A DNA stretch of 64,000 nt from Gleimia coleocanis DSM 15436 (GTDB lineage: Bacteria; Actinomycetota; Actinomycetes; Actinomycetales; Actinomycetaceae). The position numbers were made by a program, and so were the translations under genes. This document shows, in pieces, positions 1-9,206 of this stretch. The DNA lies in the NCBI RefSeq assembly GCF_000159015.1, contig NZ_DS999540.1, positions 124,001 to 188,000 of the forward strand, read 5' to 3'. Under the pieces are notes generated by a model. That model was given only the letters and a program-made list of their open reading frames with translations, was not told the DNA's origin and did not search any database. The first letter of the stretch is position 1. Every line of letters begins with the position of its first letter.

Positions 1-691
1 CTCTACTGCTCGCACCACTTTGGATCGTCACCGTCGTCAGTACTTCTCTGCTTTGGATGCTCGTCAGTCTGAGGCTCGTCGTGCTAAGGAAGCTTTGATT
101 GTTCGTGCTGAAGAACTGCAGTCTTCTACTGACTGGGGCGCTACTGCGGCAGCTTACCGTGGTTTACTAGATGAGTGGAAGCAAGCTGGTCGCGCAACTC
201 ATAAGGAAGATGACGCGCTGTGGGCACGTTTCCGCGCTGCTCAGCAGGTTTTCTTTGACGCGCGTCGTCAAAACACCGAGGCTGTAGAGTCTGAACTACG
301 TGGCAACTTAGAAGCTAAGGAAGCTCTTTTGGCTGAGGCTGAGGCTCTTCTTCCAGTTTCTGATTTGACTGCTGCTCAGGAAGCTCTGCGTTCTATTCAG
401 GATCGTTGGGAAGAAATCGGTCGCGTTCCTCGTGCTGACGTAGCTCGTATTGAGGGTGGTATTCGCGCGGTTGAATCTGCCGTACATGAAGCTGAGGAAG
501 CTGAATGGCGTCGTTCTAACCCAGAAACTAAGGCTCGTGCAACTGGCATGCTGGGCCAGCTCGAAGACGGCATTGCAGATTTGGAAGCTAAGATTGCGGC
601 TGAATCTGATTCTAAGAAACTAGCTGCCCTGCAGGATGCTTTGGCTACCAAGCGCCAGTGGTTTGAACAGATTTCTAGCTCTATCGACTGA
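1..691 (+). CDS. DUF349 domain protein, 3' part
   Basis: This is a 5'-truncated gene: the frame is open back to base 2, so the TTG at 20 is probably internal. The visible ~230 residues are highly charged and helical, rich in Glu, Ala, Lys and Arg, with repeated W-[AE]-x-[LI]-x(3)-G-[RK] modules (W39, W53 and W129 areas by numbering from the TTG) typical of DUF349 repeats. Members of this family are common in actinobacteria near rel and have no agreed molecular function. A hairpin terminator follows the stop. Identification is from repeat pattern and neighbourhood. Confidence 0.8.
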   Translation, partial: STARTTLDRHRRQYFSALDARQSEARRAKEALIVRAEELQSSTDWGATAAAYRGLLDEWKQAGRATHKEDDALWARFRAAQQVFFDARRQNTEAVESELRGNLEAKEALLAEAEALLPVSDLTAAQEALRSIQDRWEEIGRVPRADVARIEGGIRAVESAVHEAEEAEWRRSNPETKARATGMLGQLEDGIADLEAKIAAESDSKKLAALQDALATKRQWFEQISSSID

Positions 692-704
692 TAGCTAGTT
701 TTCT

Positions 705-732
705 AGTGGGGTGGGCTTGGGCTCACCCCACT
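705..732 (+). terminator. Rho-independent terminator of the DUF349 gene
   Basis: Nine-base arms AGTGGGGTG (705-713) and CACCCCACT (724-732) enclose a 10-nt loop and are followed by TTCATTTA. It sits 14 nt after the DUF349 stop codon. Confidence 0.75.
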
Positions 733-786
733 TTCATTTATCCACAGGCAGAATTTTTACCGCCATTTTTAAGCCACAATAGAGTT

Positions 787-1188
787 ATGACTTTCATTCG
801 GTTCGTAGTGGTAAAACTTGGTGAGGTTACTGAAGTCTCCCCTGCCGCAGCTGGCTTATTTCGCGGATTAGACACCAATCCCCATATGCGATTAATCGGT
901 GAGTTGCTTTGCCCAGCAGAATTCACTTTCGATGCAGTATCGCGGGCACGCTTGTTAGAGCCTTTTTTAGAACCCGGACATGCTTTCAGTCATCACACTG
1001 CCGCTTGGATTCACTGGGAGCAAGGATGTCCTTTCCCAATCTGCCAAACGTCCTCGATTAGACACCGAAAGACCGATAAGTCTTGGCATTTTTATACTCG
1101 TGAGATGATTTCTAAACTCTGCCCTGACTTACCTGTGCCAGTTATTTCAAAAGCACAAACTCAGCTTGATTTAGACAAGCTGAGTTAG
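787..1188 (+). CDS. Small hypothetical protein, possibly AbiEi-like
   Basis: A 133-residue protein if the ATG at 787 is used; an in-frame GTG at 706 would add 27 residues but overlaps the preceding terminator, so 787 is preferred. The stretch HAFSHHTAAWIHWEQGCPF resembles the S-H-x-T-A-A-x-[IL]-[HW]-G segment of actinobacterial AbiEi-type (DUF559-adjacent) antitoxin-like proteins, but the protein is much shorter than that family and shows no N-terminal wHTH. It may be a stand-alone small domain or a remnant. No partner toxin is adjacent. It converges on rel, sharing a hairpin at its 3' end. Function is not recognised with confidence. Confidence 0.5.
   Translation: MTFIRFVVVKLGEVTEVSPAAAGLFRGLDTNPHMRLIGELLCPAEFTFDAVSRARLLEPFLEPGHAFSHHTAAWIHWEQGCPFPICQTSSIRHRKTDKSWHFYTREMISKLCPDLPVPVISKAQTQLDLDKLS
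1158..1186. terminator. Hairpin between convergent genes
   Basis: Eleven-base perfect arms AACTCAGCTTG and CAAGCTGAGTT flank a 7-nt loop. It overlaps the last codons of the small hypothetical gene and lies 4 nt past the rel stop on the other strand, so it may serve both transcripts. There is no strong T-tract. Confidence 0.5.
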
Positions 1189-1190
1189 CA

Positions 1191-3500
1191 CTACCTGTGA
1201 CGGTTGCCGGTATTGCCTTGGATACGGCTAGCTTCAAATACACCATCCACCTTACGTAAACCGGTTAGGGTTGCGTTCAGGTGTGCTACATCTGCCATTT
1301 CGACAGTGAATCGCACGGTCGCGATCCGGTCTGCAGAGGTTGCCATGTTGCCAGACAGAATATTTACCTGGTAGTCGGATAAAACTGAAGTAAGGTCTCC
1401 CAGCAAGCGTGAACGGTCAAGTGCGCGAATTTCGATTTGCACCAGGAAGTTAGCTTGTGAGTCAGCGTCCCACTCAACTGCGAGGAAACGTTCAGGATGG
1501 TTTTCTTGCAGTGATTTTGCATTTGCGCAAGCGGGAGAGTGCACGGAGACGCCTTGCCCGCGGGTAATGAAACCGACGATTTCATCAGGTGGTACCGGAG
1601 TGCAGCACTTGGCAACTTTCACCCAAATATCATTCGCGGACATTCCTTGGACAATAACACCGCTGTCCCCTGACCCACTGGTTTTCCGAGGGCGGCCGGG
1701 AGTGACTGCTTCAGAGAGGGTTTCTTCAGCTCCTTGATCGCCACCTAAAAGGTCAATAAGTTTAGTTACTACAGTTTGTGCGGAAACCTGGTTATCGCCA
1801 ACAGCTGCGTAGAGTGAGCTTACATCCTTATAGCCTAAGCTATTGCCAATAGATACTAAAGCATCGTGGCTGAGTAAGCGTTGCAGAGGTAAATGTTGTT
1901 TACGCATTGCGCGCGCAATGGCTTCTTTTCCTGCTTCAACGTTTTCTTCACGGCGTTCTTTAGAGAACCAGCCTTTGATTTTTGAGCGCGCGCGGGTTGA
2001 AGCTACGAAGGAAAGCCAGTCTTGGCTTGGCCCAGCCTTTTCTGACTTAGATGTCAAGACTTCAACGATATCGCCGCTTTCTAGCTTCGTTTCTAGGCTG
2101 ACGAGTTTACCATTAACCTTAGAGCCAACTGTCTTATGACCGACTTCAGTATGCACTGCATAGGCAAAGTCCACCGGGGTTGATCCAACCGGTAGCACCT
2201 GAATCGCACCCTTTGGAGTGAAAACGTAAACTTCATCCCCTGCAATCTCATATCGCAAAGAGTCTAAGAATTCTTCAGGATCTCCGGTTTCACGTTCCAT
2301 CTGTACCAGACCGCGTACCCAGTTCATTTGTTCCTGCGTAGACATGCGGTCAGGGTCAGCACCTGTAGCATTCGGATTTTGCTTGTAACGCCAGTGCGCC
2401 GCCACACCGTATTCGGCACGCTCATGCATTTCAAATGTGCGTACCTGAATTTCGACTGGGCGCCCACCTGGTCCCATCACAGTCGTATGCAGTGACTGGT
2501 AAAGGTTAAACTTTGGCGTTGAAATATAGTCTTTAAAGCGGGCAGAGATAGGCTTCCAGCGACCGTGAATAGCGCCCATCACCGCGTAACAGTCACGTAC
2601 GGAATCTACCAGTACGCGCACGCCTACCAGGTCATAAATATCGTCAAAGGCTTTACCACGGACAATCATCTTTTGATAGATGGAATAGTGGTTCTTAGGG
2701 CGCCCGGTAACTTTGCCGCGAATCTCATTCGTACGTAAGTCGTCTTCGATATTAAGAATTACTTTCCGTAAGAAATCTTCACGTTGAGGCGCGCGTTCGC
2801 CCACAAGCCGGTCAATCTCCGCATAGATTTCTGGGTAAAGGGTTGAGAAAGAAAGCTCCTCAAGTTCCCACTTAATGGTGTTCATACCCAGACGATGGGC
2901 CAATGGAGCATAAATTTCGAGGGTTTCACGTGCCTTCTTCTTTGCAGAATCTGCGGGTACGTACTTCCACGTACGGGCGTTATGTAAGCGGTCGCCTAAC
3001 TTAATCAGCAGAGTACGGATATCCTTAGACATCGCCACAATCATTTTGCGCAGAGTCTCAGACTGCGCTGCGGAACCGTACTTAACCTTATCGAGCTTCG
3101 TGACACCGTCAACTAGTAAAGCAATATTGTCGCCGTAATCAGCTGCTAATTGTTCCAGAGTGTAATCGGTATCCTCCACCGTGTCATGTAGTAGAGCTGC
3201 CACCAGTGTAGGTGGAGTCATGCCGATTTCTGCCAAGATAGTAGCGACTGCAACCGGGTGGGTAATATAAGGCTCTCCCGACTTACGCATCTGGCCCACA
3301 TGATAGTGCTTCGCAGTATTATAGGCGCGTTCAATTACGTCAACATCAGCTTTAGGATGGTGCGCTAAAACGGCGCGTACCAGCGGCTCAATTTCCGGCG
3401 CAGTGGAACGCTTACGGGATCCAAACCACATGAGGCGAGAACGCACGCGGGAACCACTTACAGGGTTATTCGATGAGGTATCAGCTGTGTTGGACGTCAT
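1191..3500 (-). CDS. rel: Bifunctional (p)ppGpp synthetase/hydrolase
   Basis: 769 residues, the usual size of long actinobacterial RSH enzymes. It makes and degrades the stringent-response alarmone in the cytoplasm. Domains in order: HD hydrolase (about 60-210; H81 and the HDTVED motif at 105-110), RelA/SpoT synthetase with the RFKD signature of bifunctional enzymes (about 260-375), TGS (about 420-485, EVYVFTPKG), a linker and a C-terminal ACT domain (about 690-760). The start ATG at 3500 lies only 6 nt from a TAGAAT -10 hexamer and has no Shine-Dalgarno sequence, so the mRNA is probably leaderless. The linker carries one copy of the window-wide 12-mer, translated as R-P-R-K. It is separated from upstream apt by a terminator, so it has its own promoter. 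Confidence 0.96.
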   Translation of the reverse strand: MTSNTADTSSNNPVSGSRVRSRLMWFGSRKRSTAPEIEPLVRAVLAHHPKADVDVIERAYNTAKHYHVGQMRKSGEPYITHPVAVATILAEIGMTPPTLVAALLHDTVEDTDYTLEQLAADYGDNIALLVDGVTKLDKVKYGSAAQSETLRKMIVAMSKDIRTLLIKLGDRLHNARTWKYVPADSAKKKARETLEIYAPLAHRLGMNTIKWELEELSFSTLYPEIYAEIDRLVGERAPQREDFLRKVILNIEDDLRTNEIRGKVTGRPKNHYSIYQKMIVRGKAFDDIYDLVGVRVLVDSVRDCYAVMGAIHGRWKPISARFKDYISTPKFNLYQSLHTTVMGPGGRPVEIQVRTFEMHERAEYGVAAHWRYKQNPNATGADPDRMSTQEQMNWVRGLVQMERETGDPEEFLDSLRYEIAGDEVYVFTPKGAIQVLPVGSTPVDFAYAVHTEVGHKTVGSKVNGKLVSLETKLESGDIVEVLTSKSEKAGPSQDWLSFVASTRARSKIKGWFSKERREENVEAGKEAIARAMRKQHLPLQRLLSHDALVSIGNSLGYKDVSSLYAAVGDNQVSAQTVVTKLIDLLGGDQGAEETLSEAVTPGRPRKTSGSGDSGVIVQGMSANDIWVKVAKCCTPVPPDEIVGFITRGQGVSVHSPACANAKSLQENHPERFLAVEWDADSQANFLVQIEIRALDRSRLLGDLTSVLSDYQVNILSGNMATSADRIATVRFTVEMADVAHLNATLTGLRKVDGVFEASRIQGNTGNRHR
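1683..1694 (+). repeat. 12-mer repeat TTTCCGAGGGCG
   Basis: Exact copy, plus orientation, inside rel on the opposite strand; read there as R-P-R-K in the linker between TGS and ACT domains. Confidence 0.9.
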
Positions 3501-3506
3501 AAAGTA

Positions 3507-3512
3507 ATTCTA
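3507..3512 (-). promoter_or_regulatory. Likely -10 element of rel (leaderless start)
   Basis: TAGAAT on the minus strand, followed by six bases and then the rel ATG. A start site about 6-7 nt after the -10 would fall on the start codon. No convincing -35 is seen. Confidence 0.5.
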
Positions 3513-3550
3513 GCACTGTGCTTACAAATCCGACGTATACATACAGACAC

Positions 3551-3562
3551 CGCCCTCGGAAA
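3551..3562 (-). repeat. 12-mer repeat in terminator tail
   Basis: Exact copy in minus orientation (CGCCCTCGGAAA on plus). It is the only exact copy that is intergenic, and its last bases form part of the T-tract of the apt terminator. Confidence 0.9.
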
Positions 3563-3598
3563 AACAAAAGTGCCCCGAGGACCAAGCCCCGGGGCACT
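3560..3598 (-). terminator. Rho-independent terminator of the sec-apt operon
   Basis: Read on the minus strand: AGTGCCCCG arms (3598-3590 and 3578-3570) around an 11-nt loop, then TTTTGTTTTT (3569-3560). It separates apt from rel. Confidence 0.85.
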
Positions 3599-3627
3599 CT
3601 AAACCAACTTTAGGAAACGTAAGCCGC

Positions 3628-4167
3628 TCAGAAAGTTACGCCGCTTTCTACCAGCAGACCTGGCAGACGGTCGCGACCATTCAGGCCAGCCAGCTCCAGC
3701 AAAACAGTAACGCCAGCTACTTCAGCGCCAAGCGCACGCACCAGCTCAACAGCTGCCGCGGCGGTACCGCCGGTAGCTAAAACGTCATCGATGATCAGCA
3801 CACGCTGACCCTCATGAATCGCCTCTGGACGGACTTCCATACGAGCAGTACCGTATTCCAGCTCGTAATCCACACCAATCACAGGACCAGGAAGCTTCCC
3901 AGCCTTACGAATGGTAATCATACCCAAACCCAGCTTAACAGCCAGTGGGGCAGCCAAAATGAAACCACGAGATTCCAAACCAGCCACGGCATCAATCTTA
4001 CCGCGGTAATGTTCAGCTAACTCATCAATCAGCTTGCCAAAAGCCTCACCATTAGCAAGCAGAGGGGTGATGTCACGGAACAGAACACCTGGTTCTGGGA
4101 AATCCGGAATCTCACGTAAGTTATCCAGAATTACCTGGCCGATACGAGCATTAAGTTCGTTGCTCAT
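3628..4167 (-). CDS. apt: Adenine phosphoribosyltransferase
   Basis: 179 residues, normal for the family. It converts adenine and PRPP to AMP in purine salvage. The PRPP-binding loop VLIIDDVLATGGTA is at about 123-136, and the N-terminal region PDFPEPGVLFRDITPLL is typical of Apt. The ATG overlaps the secF stop codon (ATGA), so it is translationally coupled to secF, the standard actinobacterial order secD-secF-apt-rel. A strong terminator follows. Confidence 0.97.
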   Translation of the reverse strand: MSNELNARIGQVILDNLREIPDFPEPGVLFRDITPLLANGEAFGKLIDELAEHYRGKIDAVAGLESRGFILAAPLAVKLGLGMITIRKAGKLPGPVIGVDYELEYGTARMEVRPEAIHEGQRVLIIDDVLATGGTAAAAVELVRALGAEVAGVTVLLELAGLNGRDRLPGLLVESGVTF

Positions 4168-5273
4168 TTCTTCTTCCTCTTCTTGCTCTTAGGCTGTGCT
4201 GCCTGTCCCAGGTGACGTCCTGGAGAAACGATTTCAGGTTCTTTAGATTCGGACTCTACGGTGACTTCCATAGCTTCCTGAGTTGGAACTACAACTTCAT
4301 CAGACCCACGCAAAGCATGAACCTTCTGAGTGTGACCACCAATGCGCTTACGCTTATTCTCAATAATAACCAAGGTAGAAGGCGCAATAAATACCGAGGA
4401 CAACGTACCGGCAATCATACCGACAAACAAAGCCAGGGAAATATCAATCAACGTACCCGCACCCAGCAAGATTGCCCCCAAGAAGAGGATGGAACCAACT
4501 GGAAGCAACGCCACGATGGAAGTGTTAATAGAACGCACCAGCGTCTGGTTAACAGCCAAGTTCACCATTTCAGCGAAAGTGAATTCCGTCTGAGCAGTAA
4601 TCTTGCCGGTTAGTTCACGCACACGGTCGAAAACCACCACGGTGTCGTACAGGGAGTACGCCAAAATCGTAAGGAAACCAATCACAGTTGCTGGGGAAAC
4701 TTCTGCCTGTACCAAGGCAAAGAAGCCAGCCGTCAGGAACATATCGTGCGTCAACGCGAAAAGCGCTGCCACTGACATTGGCCAGGAACGGAAGTAGATT
4801 GCCATGAGAGAGCCTACTAGAAGCAGGAAGATAACCAAAGACTGCAAAGCCTTTTGGGTAACTCCAGCACCCCAGGAAGGACCAATCTTAGTTGCGTCTA
4901 CTTCATTAGCTTCAACGTTATACGCCTTTGCTAAATCTGCACGAATGGAGTTGATTTCTTCCACAGATACTTCCGGACCCTGAATACGCAGGCCAGAGGT
5001 ACCCAGCTGCGTAATCTTTGTGCCGGTATTCAGGTTGTGGCTCTTCAAAACTGCTTCAGCAGGTGCCTGTGCAGTATCTTTCAAAGAGGAAAGAGTGAAC
5101 TGAGAACCACCAATGAATTCAATGGATGGGTTCATTCCGCGAATACCGATAGCAGCTACTGCAATCAGAATCAGGGATAGACCGACAAGCAGCCACTTCT
5201 TACGAGCTTCGATAATTCCGTAAGATTTCTTTCCGGAATACAGGGCATTACCCCATTCAGCAAAACTCATCAT
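4164..5273 (-). CDS. secF: Protein translocase subunit SecF
   Basis: 369 residues. A membrane subunit that works with SecD to drive late stages of Sec protein export using the proton-motive force. It has an N-terminal membrane segment (about 28-46), an extracytoplasmic domain with IEFIGGSQF, then five predicted membrane helices (about 150-310), including LTHDMFLTAGFFAL and SLYDTVVVFDRVRE, both characteristic of SecF. The Lys/Arg-rich tail ends in KSKKRKKK. The start overlaps the secD stop (ATGA); two consecutive ATGs are available. Confidence 0.96.
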   Translation of the reverse strand: MMSFAEWGNALYSGKKSYGIIEARKKWLLVGLSLILIAVAAIGIRGMNPSIEFIGGSQFTLSSLKDTAQAPAEAVLKSHNLNTGTKITQLGTSGLRIQGPEVSVEEINSIRADLAKAYNVEANEVDATKIGPSWGAGVTQKALQSLVIFLLLVGSLMAIYFRSWPMSVAALFALTHDMFLTAGFFALVQAEVSPATVIGFLTILAYSLYDTVVVFDRVRELTGKITAQTEFTFAEMVNLAVNQTLVRSINTSIVALLPVGSILFLGAILLGAGTLIDISLALFVGMIAGTLSSVFIAPSTLVIIENKRKRIGGHTQKVHALRGSDEVVVPTQEAMEVTVESESKEPEIVSPGRHLGQAAQPKSKKRKKK

Positions 5274-7066
5274 TTTGCAGCCTCCTCTTTAGTTGCTTCA
5301 GCCAGTTCAGCTTCTGCTTCGCGACGCTGCTGTGCCAGAGACTTACGACCAACTTCTGCCGCGGTTACCGTCGCAGACTTCCCCTTACGTTCTGAAGCGG
5401 TCCGAATACGACCGCGTCCAGCATAAGCTGCTACGTCATGGGCACCCAGGTGTTCTGGATCCAAGCCAGAGAGCTTATGACCGCCACCAAAGAACTTGGT
5501 ACGAACCAGCAGTTCCATGATTGGGTGGGTGAACCAGAGGATTACGATCAAGTCGACAATCGTGGTTAGTCCCAAAGTGAATGCGAAGCCCTGCACGCCA
5601 CCAACTGCCAAGAAGTACAGTACGGCAGCTGCCAGCAGATTCACCATGTCAGAAACGATAATGGTACGGCGGGCACGTACCCAGCCGTCATTGACAGCGG
5701 AGTCCAGGTTAACCCCAGAGCGCACTTCGTCGCGGACACGTTCGAAGTAAACAATGAATGAGTCCGCGGTAATACCGACGGAAATAATCAGACCAGCAAC
5801 ACCCGCCAGGGACAGACGGTAACCCATCAGCCAAGATAGCAAGGCAATCGAAAGGTAAGTAAATACCGCTGCCATTACCAGAGACCCGCCGGCAAGTAGA
5901 GCCAGGCCACGATACTGGAATAACAGGTAGAGCATAACTAGTGCCAGACCAATGATGCCTGCCCACAGACCTTTCTCAAGGTGATCAGAACCCAGCGTTG
6001 CAGAAATATGCTCTTCGGTTTCAACGGTGAAGTTGAGTGGCAGGGAACCGAACTGCAACTGATTAGCCAAAGCACGAGCAGATTCAACGGTGAAGTTACC
6101 AGAGATAGACGCCTGTCCACCAGCAATTACAGAGTTCATAGAAGGAGCAGTAACAACATTGCCATCCAAAACAGAAGCAAAACGGTTACGGACTGGATCT
6201 ACACCACGGAACCCGAACAGACGTTCAGAAACTGCCTTAAACTTTTCTGCACCAGCAGAGTTGAACTGCAAACCAACTTCCCACTGACCGGTTGGCTGAC
6301 CAGAAGAGTTAGTCCCCATCTGCGCAACTGCAGCTTTCAAGTCAGTGCCCTCGACATCTACTGGACCCAGCAGGTACTTTTCATGCCCGTCGATATTACA
6401 TGCAACCAGTGGCTTTGCAGGATCGTCAGTTGAACCATGCGCCAATGATTCTGGCTTAGTACAGTCAGTAACCAGGTAATCGTAGAGAGCCTTTTCAGTT
6501 ACCCAAGCTAGATCAGAGTTGTTCTCAGGAGTCTTAGCTGATTCTTCAGAGAGCTTGCCGTCTTTATCGACGTCAGCTGCTTCCATAGCCTGTTCTTCAA
6601 CAGTCTTTGCGGGGGCAGCTTCTTCGCCTTCCTTCTTTTCTGCAGGTGCCTGTGCAGCCAACGGAACTGGTGCGCCTGCCTGCAAGAGAGGACGGAAACG
6701 CATAACTGCAGAGGAACGAACCAGGTTCAGCGTTTCTTCAGAAGGCTGACCAGGAAGTGCTACCACAATATTGCGACCGCCCTGAGAAGTAATTTCAGCT
6801 TCAGCAACGCCGGAAGCGTCCACACGCTGACGGATAATGTCGATTGCCTGTGACAAATCATTTTCGGTAATCTCAACGTTTTCTTCACCTTCACGTGGGG
6901 TTGGGGTGAGAATCAGCTGAGTACCACCCTGCAGGTCCAGGGCCAGTTCTGGAACTGGGGTTGTAAGGTTACGAACGGTACCGACTGTCAGCGCAATTAC
7001 TGCGGCGACAATCAGTACGGTTAGCATCACCAGTGGTTTTACTGGGTTGCTCTTTTTGTTAGCCAC
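5270..7066 (-). CDS. secD: Protein translocase subunit SecD
   Basis: 598 residues. Partner of SecF in the SecDF complex. One N-terminal membrane helix (about 11-30), LDLQGGTQLIL (about 43-53), a large P1 extracytoplasmic domain, then five membrane helices (about 365-535) with GITADSFIVYFERVRDE. Unusual: P1 contains an Ala/Glu/Lys-rich insert (about 130-185) with the sequence DVDKDGKLSEES at 165-176, which resembles an EF-hand calcium loop. The C-terminus is a charged cytoplasmic tail. It lies between yajC and secF in the usual order. Confidence 0.96.
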   Translation of the reverse strand: MANKKSNPVKPLVMLTVLIVAAVIALTVGTVRNLTTPVPELALDLQGGTQLILTPTPREGEENVEITENDLSQAIDIIRQRVDASGVAEAEITSQGGRNIVVALPGQPSEETLNLVRSSAVMRFRPLLQAGAPVPLAAQAPAEKKEGEEAAPAKTVEEQAMEAADVDKDGKLSEESAKTPENNSDLAWVTEKALYDYLVTDCTKPESLAHGSTDDPAKPLVACNIDGHEKYLLGPVDVEGTDLKAAVAQMGTNSSGQPTGQWEVGLQFNSAGAEKFKAVSERLFGFRGVDPVRNRFASVLDGNVVTAPSMNSVIAGGQASISGNFTVESARALANQLQFGSLPLNFTVETEEHISATLGSDHLEKGLWAGIIGLALVMLYLLFQYRGLALLAGGSLVMAAVFTYLSIALLSWLMGYRLSLAGVAGLIISVGITADSFIVYFERVRDEVRSGVNLDSAVNDGWVRARRTIIVSDMVNLLAAAVLYFLAVGGVQGFAFTLGLTTIVDLIVILWFTHPIMELLVRTKFFGGGHKLSGLDPEHLGAHDVAAYAGRGRIRTASERKGKSATVTAAEVGRKSLAQQRREAEAELAEATKEEAAK

Positions 7067-7111
7067 TTTATTTCCTTGGTGTTGGTTTTAGCGGTCGGGT
7101 CTTGCCGCTTT

Positions 7112-7447
7112 TCAGTCGTTAAACTTAACTGGAGATTCTGGTTCAGAAGGTTCTTCAATGCTTGCTTCTGCAGGTTCTTCTGCGAAAGGTGGTTCCGTTA
7201 CTTCTGCAATCGCAGTGCGGTTCCACAGAGTTTCAGTACCATCGGTGGTCTGTAGAACAACTACATCACCATCAACGTCCGCTACGATGCCATAGAAGCC
7301 ACCCAAGGTACGCACCCATGCACCCGGCTTTAGCTGCTCAGATAAACGCTGCTGCATTTCTGCCTGACGCTTCCGGGCGCGAGTACCGGTGAACATCATG
7401 AATACCAGCATCGCAATCAAGAAAAGTGGCAGTACTAAGAAATCCAT
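7112..7447 (-). CDS. yajC: Preprotein translocase subunit YajC
   Basis: 111 residues. Small single-pass protein that associates with SecDF. Membrane helix at about 4-22, then RARKRQAEMQQ and the YajC core PGAWVRTLGGFYGIVADVDG, followed by an acidic tail. A good AGAAGGAAAG ribosome site precedes the ATG. It is first of yajC-secD-secF-apt. A likely -10 (TAGATAAT) lies about 25 bp upstream of the ATG. Confidence 0.95.
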   Translation of the reverse strand: MDFLVLPLFLIAMLVFMMFTGTRARKRQAEMQQRLSEQLKPGAWVRTLGGFYGIVADVDGDVVVLQTTDGTETLWNRTAIAEVTEPPFAEEPAEASIEEPSEPESPVKFND

Positions 7448-7556
7448 TAATGCTTTCCTTCTGTCATTATCTAGTAGGTCAAAAAACTTTTTTCACCAGG
7501 GTGAATTCTATGCTTTTTCGGGCTTTTTTGCACCCTTTTGTGAGTTTTAAAGCGTT

Positions 7557-8570
7557 TTAGAACATTCCGTTATCAGGTGGAATAAGCCCCAAATGTTCCC
7601 AAGCTTTCCGTGTTGCTGCCCGCCCTCGGGTAGTTCTGATAACAAACCCTTCACGTACTAAGTATGGTTCTGCCACAGTTTCGACGGTTTCTGGTTCCTC
7701 ACCGACGGTTATGGCCAATGTTGTTAGCCCCACCGGTCCGCCGTTAAAACGGGTACACAGAGTTTCTAGGACTGCCCTGTCTAAACGGTCTAAGCCCTCA
7801 GGATCAACTTCAAAAAGGGTTAAAGCTGCTTGGGCTGCAGCTCGGTCCACTACCCCATTTCCATGTACCTGCGCAAAATCAACTACGCGACGTAGTAAAC
7901 GGTTTGCAATACGCGGTGTTCCCCGAGAGCGACCAGCAATCTCGGCAGCTGCTTCAACATCAATCTCAGTTTCCAGCAAGCGTGCAGATCGTTCGACAAC
8001 TTTTTGTAGTTCTGCAGCATCGTAGTATTCCAAATGTGCGGTGAACCCAAAACGGTCACGCAGTGGTGCTGGCAGTAGTCCAGAACGGGTAGTTGCCCCG
8101 ACAACAGTAAACGGTGGCAGAGTCAGAGGGATGGAGGTTGCCCCCGGTCCTTTGCCGACAATCACGTCCACTCTAAAGTCTTCCATGGCCAGATAAAGCA
8201 TTTCTTCCGCGGTACGCGCCAAACGGTGAATTTCGTCGATAAAGAGGACGTCGCCTTCTTGTAAGGAAGAAAGAATAGCTGCTAAATCGCCAGCATGTTG
8301 GATGGCGGGACCGGAAGTTAAGCGCAAGGATGCGCCGAGCTCGGCAGCAATAATCATCGAAAGAGTGGTTTTACCCAATCCTGGTGGTCCTGCTAAAAGC
8401 ACGTGATCGGGGCTTACCCCACGATTTTGAGCTGCGGTGAGAACCAGTTCCAGCTGTTCGCAGACTTTTGGTTGGCCGATGAAGTCGGTCAGTTTCCGAG
8501 GGCGCAGAGCCGCTTCAACGGCACGCTCTGATTCACTAGCAGAAGCGTTTACGATGCTGTTGTTATCCAC
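7557..8570 (-). CDS. ruvB: Holliday junction helicase motor RuvB
   Basis: 337 residues. Hexameric AAA+ ATPase that drives branch migration with RuvA. Walker [10 protein letters not shown] at 61-69, Walker [10 protein letters not shown] at about 110-118, sensor motif [17 protein letters not shown], and a C-terminal winged helix with the arginine region [11 protein letters not shown]. It starts at a GTG overlapping the ruvA end by 8 nt, so it is coupled to ruvA. Residues 23-26 (R-P-R-K) are encoded by a copy of the 12-mer repeat. Confidence 0.97.
   Translation of the reverse strand: MDNNSIVNASASESERAVEAALRPRKLTDFIGQPKVCEQLELVLTAAQNRGVSPDHVLLAGPPGLGKTTLSMIIAAELGASLRLTSGPAIQHAGDLAAILSSLQEGDVLFIDEIHRLARTAEEMLYLAMEDFRVDVIVGKGPGATSIPLTLPPFTVVGATTRSGLLPAPLRDRFGFTAHLEYYDAAELQKVVERSARLLETEIDVEAAAEIAGRSRGTPRIANRLLRRVVDFAQVHGNGVVDRAAAQAALTLFEVDPEGLDRLDRAVLETLCTRFNGGPVGLTTLAITVGEEPETVETVAEPYLVREGFVIRTTRGRAATRKAWEHLGLIPPDNGMF
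8493..8504 (+). repeat. 12-mer repeat TTTCCGAGGGCG
   Basis: Exact copy, plus orientation, within ruvB on the opposite strand; read there as R-P-R-K near the N-terminus. Confidence 0.9.
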
Positions 8571-9150
8571 GGTTAGTTCCCAACTGAATCAGGGCAGCGC
8601 GTAACATTTCGGAGGTATTCATGTCACTACCTTGGAATGGTTCTACTGCAGCCTGCGCGCTAACTTCACTGTAGCCAAGTGAGACTAGACCGGCAATGAC
8701 TTCAGTTTCGGCAACAGAAACGGTAGTACCAAGTTTTACGTTTCCAGTTGGCGTTCCTAGTTTGTCGCCGATTTCAATAAGCATACGCTGTGCTGATTTC
8801 TTACCGATACCTGGAATACGCTGCAAGGTTTTTTCGTCGGAAGAGATTACTGCCTGACGTAGTTCATCTGGAGTCAGTGCTTCTAATGCTTGCAGTGCCG
8901 TGCGTGGTCCAATCTTAGAAACCGTCTGCAGGACATTAAAAGTATCGCGTTCATCCTCAGTTAAGAAGCCATAGAGAGTGAGGGAATCTTCGCGGACAAT
9001 CAAACTTGTATAGAGACCGACTAGTTCTCCGTGACGCACTTGGTTGGCAGTTCCAACTGTGACTTGAATGCTTAACCCAAAGCCCCCGTTTACTAGCACC
9101 AGGTGTCCGGGTTTAATGGCTTGTACTTCCCCTTGGAAGAATGAAATCAT
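8563..9150 (-). CDS. ruvA: Holliday junction binding protein RuvA
   Basis: 195 residues. Tetrameric DNA-binding protein that loads RuvB on four-way junctions. N-terminal OB fold ([12 protein letters not shown]), tandem helix-hairpin-helix motifs [13 protein letters not shown] and [13 protein letters not shown], and a C-terminal domain (about 145-195) that contacts RuvB. It is middle gene of ruvC-ruvA-ruvB. Confidence 0.97.
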   Translation of the reverse strand: MISFFQGEVQAIKPGHLVLVNGGFGLSIQVTVGTANQVRHGELVGLYTSLIVREDSLTLYGFLTEDERDTFNVLQTVSKIGPRTALQALEALTPDELRQAVISSDEKTLQRIPGIGKKSAQRMLIEIGDKLGTPTGNVKLGTTVSVAETEVIAGLVSLGYSEVSAQAAVEPFQGSDMNTSEMLRAALIQLGTNRG

Positions 9151-9206
9151 AGTTGCTCCACTGCTTTAACGCATTTTAAGGCTATTTTAGAATACTTTTA
9201 TCTATT

